9,212 nucleotides of DNA from Desulfobulbaceae bacterium UBA2262 (lineage in GTDB: Bacteria; Desulfobacterota; Desulfobulbia; Desulfobulbales; Desulfurivibrionaceae), in contig DDXK01000140.1 in assembly GCA_002347185.1 (NCBI GenBank), forward strand, positions 1 to 9,212, given 5' to 3'. The notes beneath the pieces were generated by a model. That model was not told where the DNA came from and did not search any database. It worked only from the letters and a program-made list of their open reading frames with translations. A program made the translations under genes and the position numbers. Every line of letters starts with the position of its first letter. Within the stretch, counting starts at the first letter, position 1. This document shows, in pieces, positions 6,100 to 9,212 of the stretch.

Positions 6100-6477
6100 T
6101 CAGGCGCTTCCCGCCGCTCGGCCGGCGAGAAGGGCCGCTACCTTGTTTTCGAGGGCGTCCTTGTCCATGGGCTTGACGCAGTAGGCGTCGGCCCCGAGCT
6201 CCATGGCTTGCCGCAGGCTTTCCTGGGTGGGGTATCCGGTCAGCACCAGGGTGCGGAGATCTGGCTGGAGCGCCTTCATCCTGATCAGCACCTCAAGGCC
6301 GCTGGTCTTCTTCAGCATCAGGTCGAGAATGGCCAGGTCGAGCCGGTGGCGGCCGGCATGGGCCAGGGCCTCGTCTTCGTCGGAGAAGGCAACGACCTCA
6401 TGCCCCTTCTTGCCGAGGATCTTCTGTATCATCACGCCTGCCTCGGCGACGTCGTCCAGAACCAGAATGTGCGCCAT
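6100..6477 (-). CDS. Single-domain response regulator (REC only)
   Basis: A 125-residue CheY-like receiver with no output domain. Conserved residues are present: acidic pair D8/D9 after the first strand (ILVLDD), phosphoacceptor D52 (AILDLML), T80 (LVLTGYP) and K102 (CVKPMD). It should therefore be phosphorylated by a histidine kinase. It lies inside the operon between the second TauE half and the molybdoenzyme, with no kinase in view, so its partner may be a kinase elsewhere, possibly the one that feeds the sigma54 activator next door, acting as a phosphate sink or relay. ATG 6477 is preferred over an in-frame ATG at 6495 because the domain starts directly (MAHILVLDD) and a GGGGGTG stretch precedes it; the upstream ATG lies within an intercistronic hairpin. 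Confidence 0.95.
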   Translation of the reverse strand: MAHILVLDDVAEAGVMIQKILGKKGHEVVAFSDEDEALAHAGRHRLDLAILDLMLKKTSGLEVLIRMKALQPDLRTLVLTGYPTQESLRQAMELGADAYCVKPMDKDALENKVAALLAGRAAGSA

Positions 6478-6494
6478 GGAGCACCCCCGCGTCA

Positions 6495-6537
6495 ACCGGC
6501 ACTCCGGCCGTCCCGCACGGGCCGGCGGAGTGCCGGT
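6495..6537 (-). other. Intercistronic stem-loop between the second TauE half and the response regulator
   Basis: Perfect 12-bp arms ACCGGCACTCCG (6495-6506) and CGGAGTGCCGGT (6526-6537) with an inner CCCG/CGGG mini-stem. It occupies most of the 68-bp gap, the largest gap within the operon. No T-tract follows on the minus strand, so it is not an intrinsic terminator; mRNA processing, 3'-end protection of the transporter message or partial attenuation are the plausible roles. Confidence 0.55.
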
Positions 6538-6545
6538 CTTGTCGA

Positions 6546-6935
6546 CTAATACAGACCCAGCAGGTTCAGGCCAAGGAGCACCAGACCCGCGCAGGCGACC
6601 CGCTTGACAACCAGGGGGCTCACCCTTTTTGCAATCTGCGGGCCGAGGTAGCCGCCCAGCAGCGCCGCCGGAAACATGCAGGCAAAGAGGAGCAGGTCGA
6701 AATTGCCGAACTGGAAATGCCTGATCGAGGCGATGCCGGTGTTGAAAAAAATGGCCAGAAGCGAGCTGCCCACCACGATATACATGGGCATGCCCATGGC
6801 CACCGTCATTAGCGGCACCATGAATGGCCCGCCGCCGAAACCGAACATCGACGACATGATGGCGATGAGAAAGCCTCCCACGCAGCCGACAACCATGTTC
6901 GCTTCAAACTCATGACCCCAGAATTCCACTTTCAT
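6546..6935 (-). CDS. TauE/SafE family half-transporter (4-TM unit, second half)
   Basis: A 129-residue membrane protein equal to one repeat of the TauE/SafE (DUF81) anion-exporter family, whose usual members have about 250-270 residues and roughly eight TM segments. Hydrophobic segments lie near residues 13-30, 38-66 (with the FGFGGG-x3-P motif at 31-41 in between), 78-96 and 107-127. A GGYLGP motif is found at 94-99. The same two landmarks occur in the preceding gene, so the two proteins are homologous halves that probably pair to make one transporter. A clean AGGAGG lies 8 nt before ATG 6935 in a 24-bp gap after the first half, suggesting co-translation. There is no sign of a frameshift: the upstream partner has its own soluble C-terminal tail and stop. 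Members of the family export sulfite, sulfoacetate or related organosulfur anions; the substrate here is inferred from the operon. Confidence 0.88.
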   Translation of the reverse strand: MKVEFWGHEFEANMVVGCVGGFLIAIMSSMFGFGGGPFMVPLMTVAMGMPMYIVVGSSLLAIFFNTGIASIRHFQFGNFDLLLFACMFPAALLGGYLGPQIAKRVSPLVVKRVACAGLVLLGLNLLGLY

Positions 6936-6959
6936 ATCGGATTCCTCCTGATGGCAGTC

Positions 6960-8216
6960 TTATTTTTGGTCGGTGGGACAGGTTGCAGTACCGCTTTCCC
7001 CGCGCTTGGCGCATTCTTCCGCCCTCTTCTTGAACTCCTTGAGGATGGCCTGCTCCTTCTTGTTCTTTTCAAGGTAGCCGGGGGTGGTCTGCCAGAACAT
7101 CAACCCGGCCAGCACCAGCAGAATCCAGCCGAAGGCGAACTTGAACTGGTCCAGGGTGATGAGCTCGGTGAGCTTGGGGCCGATGAAGCCGCCCAGCATC
7201 ATGGCGCAGCCGATGCCGACGCCGAGCTTCCAGTTGATGAATTTGATCTTCGAGTAGTTGTAGATGCCGCTGCCCTGGGAGAAGAGCACGGTGGGCATGA
7301 CGGTGCCGGCCACCACGGTGTGGGGCAGGGGGAAGAGGGAGACCAGGATGGGGTTCAGGATAAAGCCGCCGCCCGCGCCCATGAGCACGCCGAAGATGGA
7401 GATGGCCAGGGTGAGGAGAAAGGGCCAGAGCAGATTCAGGCTGGTGCCGGCGTTGGCGAGATACATGGTGGGGAAGGCGATTTTGTTTTCAAACTCAGCC
7501 GGCGCGCTTTTGGTGTTTTTGTCCACCACGGCCACGATCCTGTAGACGCCGGGGGCGAGCCCGTCGCGGATTTTTATCTCCGCCGAATAGGCGCCGTCCG
7601 GAGCGACGCTGACTTCGGCGCCCACCACCTTGTCAAGGCTGCGGAAGCGGGACTTGAGCAGCTGCATGGAACGCTTGCGGTTTTCCCCGGCTTCCATGGC
7701 CGCCATCTTTTCTCCGCGGCTGCCGACGATGCCAGCCATCAGGGTGGCCTGGTAACGGTCGATACCGATGGCCGCCGGCACACTGTAAGCGTCTTCGGCA
7801 CCCAGATCCTTCAGGACCTTGGCGTAGCTCCATTTTTTGCCCTCCTTTCTGGCCTCGTCCAGTTTCGGCTGCAGCTCCTTGGGGGCAAAGATCTTGTAGT
7901 AGGCCGGCATTTCAGTGGTGAGATAGAAAACATAGGGGATTTTGCCGGTATCCTTGTTTTTCTTGTTGTCGAAAAAGTTGGCGCGCACGTTTTTGTCCGT
8001 GGCCCAGACTTCAAGGAAAACGGGTCTGCCGGCAGGGGCCTGGCCGGTGACCCTGATCAGGCCGCCGTTGTTCAGGCTGGTTTTGTCGATGCTGATGGTC
8101 GGCGCCGCCTGGCCGCCGGCGGCGGAGGTTTCCGCCAGGCCCTGGTCAAGGGGGACAAGCAGGAAAAAGGTGAGAATCGAGGCAAGAAGGGGCAATAGAC
8201 CGAACTTTCTTTTCAT
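6960..8216 (-). CDS. TauE/SafE family half-transporter with large N-terminal periplasmic domain
   Basis: A 418-residue protein, first gene of the operon. Residues 1-29 are a signal peptide or anchor. Residues about 38-255 form a Cys-free soluble domain: an N-terminal Ig-like stretch (SIDKTSLNNGGLIRVTG), a Lys-rich helical middle, and a second beta-rich segment (DGAYSAEIKIRDGLAPGVYRI), predicted to be periplasmic. Then come four membrane segments (about 261-283, 295-315, 330-350, 357-377) forming one TauE/SafE repeat, with GAGGG-x4-P (280-289) and GGFIGP (342-347). The tail (380-418) is charged, helical and carries two Cys (402, 413). ATG 8216 is chosen because AAGGAGA lies 7 nt upstream and the signal peptide starts there; an in-frame ATG at 8264 would add 16 residues ahead of it. 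The second repeat is supplied by the next gene. Probable role: export of sulfite or a similar anion, with the periplasmic domain as a binding or assembly module (inference). Confidence 0.9.
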   Translation of the reverse strand: MKRKFGLLPLLASILTFFLLVPLDQGLAETSAAGGQAAPTISIDKTSLNNGGLIRVTGQAPAGRPVFLEVWATDKNVRANFFDNKKNKDTGKIPYVFYLTTEMPAYYKIFAPKELQPKLDEARKEGKKWSYAKVLKDLGAEDAYSVPAAIGIDRYQATLMAGIVGSRGEKMAAMEAGENRKRSMQLLKSRFRSLDKVVGAEVSVAPDGAYSAEIKIRDGLAPGVYRIVAVVDKNTKSAPAEFENKIAFPTMYLANAGTSLNLLWPFLLTLAISIFGVLMGAGGGFILNPILVSLFPLPHTVVAGTVMPTVLFSQGSGIYNYSKIKFINWKLGVGIGCAMMLGGFIGPKLTELITLDQFKFAFGWILLVLAGLMFWQTTPGYLEKNKKEQAILKEFKKRAEECAKRGESGTATCPTDQK

Positions 8217-8350
8217 GTATTCGTCTCCTTTTCTGGTGTGGGACAACGATTGCCGTGCGGCCACTCACTGCTTCTGTTGGCGTGGCACCTCCTTTTTTTT
8301 GCGGGAGAATCGGGCGCGCATGCTCCAGCGCGCAGTGCTTTCGGGTAAAA

Positions 8351-8365
8351 GCAATAACGATGCCA
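8351..8365 (-). promoter_or_regulatory. Sigma54 (RpoN) -24/-12 promoter of the transporter-molybdoenzyme operon
   Basis: On the minus strand the sequence reads TGGCAT-CGTTA-TTGC. Against the sigma54 consensus TGGCAC-N5-TTGC only the sixth base differs, and the invariant GG and GC dinucleotides are exactly 10 bp apart. Transcription would start about 12 bp further on, near 8339, giving a leader of roughly 120 nt before ATG 8216. The promoter lies between the operon and an NtrC-family activator gene, the expected arrangement for a sigma54-dependent locus. Confidence 0.85.
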
Positions 8366-8480
8366 CCGGGGAGAAAAGTTTCCCCTGGGGAGAGGGGGTT
8401 GTAATTTCCTTTGATTCCGGGATGTTGTTCGTGTGCCGGCGTGGAGGCGGCAGGGTGGGGCGGGCGCGGGGAAAGAGGAA

Positions 8481-8529
8481 TGGTGCAGCAAAAAAGATGC
8501 GGTGCCGCGAAAGTGGCGCACCAGTGGTG
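8481..8529. promoter_or_regulatory. Candidate upstream activator binding region (UAS) for the sigma54 promoter
   Basis: About 115-165 bp upstream of the -24 box, GGTGC half-sites recur: TGGTGCA at 8481-8487, GGTGC at 8501-8505, an inverted GCACC at 8518-8522, and the palindrome CACCAGTGGTG at 8519-8529. Distance and symmetry suit enhancer sites for an NtrC-type dimer. In addition, an AT-rich patch containing AATCAA on the minus strand (8416 to 8411), about 50 bp before the -24 box, could help bending by IHF, although the rest of the IHF consensus does not fit well. Apart from these, the promoter and the weak terminator overlapping this stretch, I see nothing else in the 315-bp gap 8217-8531. 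Confidence 0.35.
8490..8523 (-). terminator. Weak terminator-like hairpin after the sigma54 activator gene
   Basis: On the minus strand, just after the activator stop, GGTGC-(G)-C pairs with G-GCACC (8522-8501), followed after GCATC by six T residues (complement of 8490-8495). The stem is short and bulged and the T-run is offset, so termination may be leaky. The same bases form part of the candidate activator binding region. Confidence 0.3.
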
Positions 8530-8531
8530 GC

Positions 8532-9212
8532 TTACCGGGGATGGCCTGGGGAGGGGGAGGAGTCGTTCACGGCCTGGCCGGCGCGGAAGGCTTGCGCCTC
8601 AAGGCCGAAGCGGCGGAGCAGCCGCTGAAAGGCCTGGCGGCCGATACCGCTGGCGTCGGCCGCCGCGGTGACGTTGCCTTTTGTGTTGCGCAGGGCATTG
8701 GCGAGATAGTCGCGGGAGAAGCTGTTGATGAGCTCTTCCTTGGCCTGGTTGTAGGGCAGGTGCAGAAGTTGGGCGGGCTGTTGGCAGGTGGCCTTGAGGT
8801 CGCCGTTGCCTGCCGAGATGCGACAGAGGTCGTCCTTGCTGATTTGCGGGCCGTCGGCGAGGAGGACCGTCCGTTTGATGATGTTCTGCAGCTCGCGGAC
8901 ATTGCCGGGCCAGGGCTGTTTGAGCAGGTGCTGCGTGGCCTCGGGCGTCAGCGTGAAAGGATCCCTGCCGTAGGCGTCGGCATAGAGTTTGAGAAAATGC
9001 CGGGCCAGGACCGGGATATCGTCGGGGATCTCGGCCAGGGAGGGCATGGTGATGGTCATCACGTTCAGGCGGTAGAAAAGATCCTCGCGGAACAGTCCCT
9101 GGCGGATCTTTTCCTCAAGGTTCTGGTTGGTGGAGGCGAGCACCCGGACATCGACCCGGATGCTCTTGGTCTGCCCCAGCGGCCGGATTTCCTTTTCCTG
9201 CAGCACCCGGAG
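8532..9212 (-). CDS. NtrC-family sigma54-dependent transcriptional activator, C-terminal part
   Basis: Partial gene cut by the right edge; 226 residues are visible before the TAA stop. They cover the second half of the AAA+ sigma54-activation domain: LRVLQEKEIRPLG (1-13), the sensor I region LASTNQ (25-30), the arginine-finger region FREDLFYRLN (41-50) and sensor II WPGNVRELQN (101-110). A linker leads to a Fis-type helix-turn-helix (about 168-204) for enhancer binding. The Walker A, GAFTGA loop and any receiver or sensor domain lie beyond the window, so the input signal is unknown. It is encoded directly upstream of, and in the same direction as, the operon with the sigma54 promoter at 8351-8365, and is the natural candidate for its activator. 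The frame has no internal start in the visible part; a GTG at 9206 is an ordinary Val codon within the AAA+ domain. Confidence 0.96.
   Translation of the reverse strand, partial: LRVLQEKEIRPLGQTKSIRVDVRVLASTNQNLEEKIRQGLFREDLFYRLNVMTITMPSLAEIPDDIPVLARHFLKLYADAYGRDPFTLTPEATQHLLKQPWPGNVRELQNIIKRTVLLADGPQISKDDLCRISAGNGDLKATCQQPAQLLHLPYNQAKEELINSFSRDYLANALRNTKGNVTAAADASGIGRQAFQRLLRRFGLEAQAFRAGQAVNDSSPSPGHPR

Noticed and set aside
6912..8198. Plus-strand open frame of 428 codons opposite the first TauE half
   Set aside because: Antisense shadow of a gene with signal peptide, TM segments and family motifs; no Shine-Dalgarno and no recognisable domain.
6546..8216. One TauE gene broken by a frameshift
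   Set aside because: The first half ends in a 40-residue soluble charged tail and a normal stop, and the second half starts with its own Shine-Dalgarno and a short hydrophilic N-terminus; the gap is 24 bp.
8279..8302. TGGCAC followed by a T-run and GC on the plus strand, resembling a sigma54 promoter
   Set aside because: The GG-GC spacing is 15 bp and no plus-strand gene follows.
8217..8531. A small gene or RNA in the 315-bp gap before the operon
   Set aside because: No open frame with a ribosome site and no recognisable RNA fold; the gap is explained by a promoter and candidate upstream regulatory sites.

Overview
The window is GC-rich bacterial DNA. Its gene content points to the Desulfobacterota (former Deltaproteobacteria), probably a sulfur- or metal-respiring anaerobe of the Desulfuromonadales/Desulfobulbales kind. 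The clues are a tetraheme c3-type cytochrome, a membrane protein ending in the SHGICPEC-type Cys module common in that group, an NtrC-family sigma54 activator, and a polysulfide/thiosulfate-reductase-like molybdoenzyme. The taxonomic call is an inference from gene families, not a sequence match.

Left part (1-2810): the C-terminal tail of an integron-type tyrosine recombinase, followed on the same strand by an endonuclease/exonuclease/phosphatase-fold enzyme. A roughly 160-bp palindromic intergenic repeat (967-1125) separates that gene from a convergent rhomboid protease with an N-terminal zinc ribbon; the rhomboid stop codon lies inside the repeat edge. A divergent gene (2186-2755) encodes a small unnamed membrane protein with the Cys-rich tail and ends at a hairpin terminator.

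Middle (2814-3490): a monocistronic, exported tetraheme cytochrome c on the minus strand, with three inverted repeats in its upstream region.

Right part (3448-9212, all minus strand): an apparently complete operon. It reads, in order of transcription, a sigma54 -24/-12 promoter (8351-8365), a TauE/SafE half-transporter with a periplasmic domain, a second TauE/SafE half, a single-domain response regulator, a molybdopterin oxidoreductase catalytic subunit without a Tat signal, a four-cluster ferredoxin subunit overlapping it by 4 bp, and a strong rho-independent terminator (3448-3490). Immediately upstream lies the 3' part of an NtrC-family sigma54 activator, the obvious candidate regulator.

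Working model (inference): the activator switches on the sigma54 promoter, a cytoplasmic PsrAB/PhsAB-like enzyme transforms a sulfur oxyanion or polysulfide, and the two half-proteins assemble into one TauE/SafE-type exporter that removes an anionic product such as sulfite. The lack of an NrfD/PhsC-type membrane anchor and of a Tat signal leaves the electron partner open.
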